Below, in pieces: positions 6,209-6,335 of a DNA stretch of 6,335 bases; the stretch's first letter is position 1; every line of letters begins with the position of its first letter. Source of the stretch: Bacteroidota bacterium (lineage in GTDB: Bacteria; Bacteroidota; Bacteroidia; Chitinophagales; Chitinophagaceae). The stretch is from assembly GCA_023409975.1 (NCBI GenBank), contig JAEYQO010000064.1, forward strand, positions 1-6,335, in the 5' to 3' direction. Made by a program: the position numbers and the translations under genes. The notes under the pieces were generated by a model. That model did no database searches. It had not been told where the DNA came from and saw only the letters and a list, made by a program, of their open reading frames with translations.

Positions 6209-6335
6209 GTGCTTGATTAAACTGGTGACATAATGCCGTTGTAGGATTCCCGAAGCCCGGCAGAACAGTAGTACTGTTGCTAAATAGTAGCACCCGCCGA
6301 ATATCTGCAGTAATATATTCGGCCGGCCTTTTGCA
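6209..6335. repeat. 127-bp exact terminal direct repeat, right copy
   Basis: This is the same 127 bases as the start of the window, directly preceded by the tail of the third composite cassette (GGGTTGTGA). If the ends are joined, base 6208 is followed by base 1. The non-coding stretch then runs from the Fic gene start, through the phased repeats and this block, to the 3' end of the barrel-protein gene, about 650 bp in all. Confidence 0.95.

Larger units (their letters stand above)
6015..6335. other. Non-coding region upstream of the Fic gene
   Basis: This stretch contains the phased 20-bp repeats, cassette copy C and the right terminal repeat. No gene is supported. A minus-strand frame at 6084-6293 translates the repeats themselves (RNHRVFVGITRF comes from the 20-bp units) and has no protein-like composition. 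Confidence 0.75.

Noticed and set aside
6084..6293. Minus-strand frame of 69 codons upstream of the Fic gene
   Set aside because: The peptide is produced by the 20-bp units and the heptamers, and part of it lies in the terminal repeat; no independent support.

Overview
The window looks like DNA from a Bacteroidota bacterium, most likely Chitinophagaceae (Chitinophaga-like). This placement is inference. It rests on the protein families, a Bacteroidota-type -7 promoter element (TAGTTTTG), the lack of Shine-Dalgarno sequences, and intergenic DNA built from hexamer and heptamer repeats.

Layout: bases 1-433 are non-coding and repeat-rich, with a hairpin-forming block and two copies of a composite short-repeat cassette. 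A minus-strand gene (434-1297) encodes a secreted, probably outer-membrane beta-barrel protein of unknown function. A 303-bp divergent intergenic region (1298-1600) carries a perfect 16-bp palindrome, a C6G6 palindrome and candidate promoters. A long plus-strand gene (1601-4525) encodes an exported 974-aa protein with an N-terminal von Willebrand A domain, a large helical middle and a beta-strand-rich C-terminus resembling an outer-membrane barrel. A short convergent spacer (4526-4598) has a terminator-like inverted repeat. A minus-strand gene (4599-5993) encodes a winged-helix/Fic-domain protein whose Fic motif has Gln in place of the catalytic His. Its upstream region holds seven direct repeats spaced 20-21 bp apart, then a third copy of the composite cassette.

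The first and last 127 bases are identical. The sequence therefore behaves as a closed circle of 6208 bp, or as a locus bounded by a collapsed repeat. No replication, mobilisation, transposase or partition gene is visible, so a true plasmid is not demonstrated. An exact 127-base end overlap is also typical of a de Bruijn assembly loop.

The three genes do not form an operon: the first two are divergent and the last two converge. The barrel protein and the vWA protein share a regulatory region and both enter the secretory pathway, so a shared envelope role is conceivable. The Fic protein is cytosolic and probably independent, and may regulate itself through the repeat array. The strongest leads are that phased array, the altered Fic active site and the vWA-to-barrel architecture.
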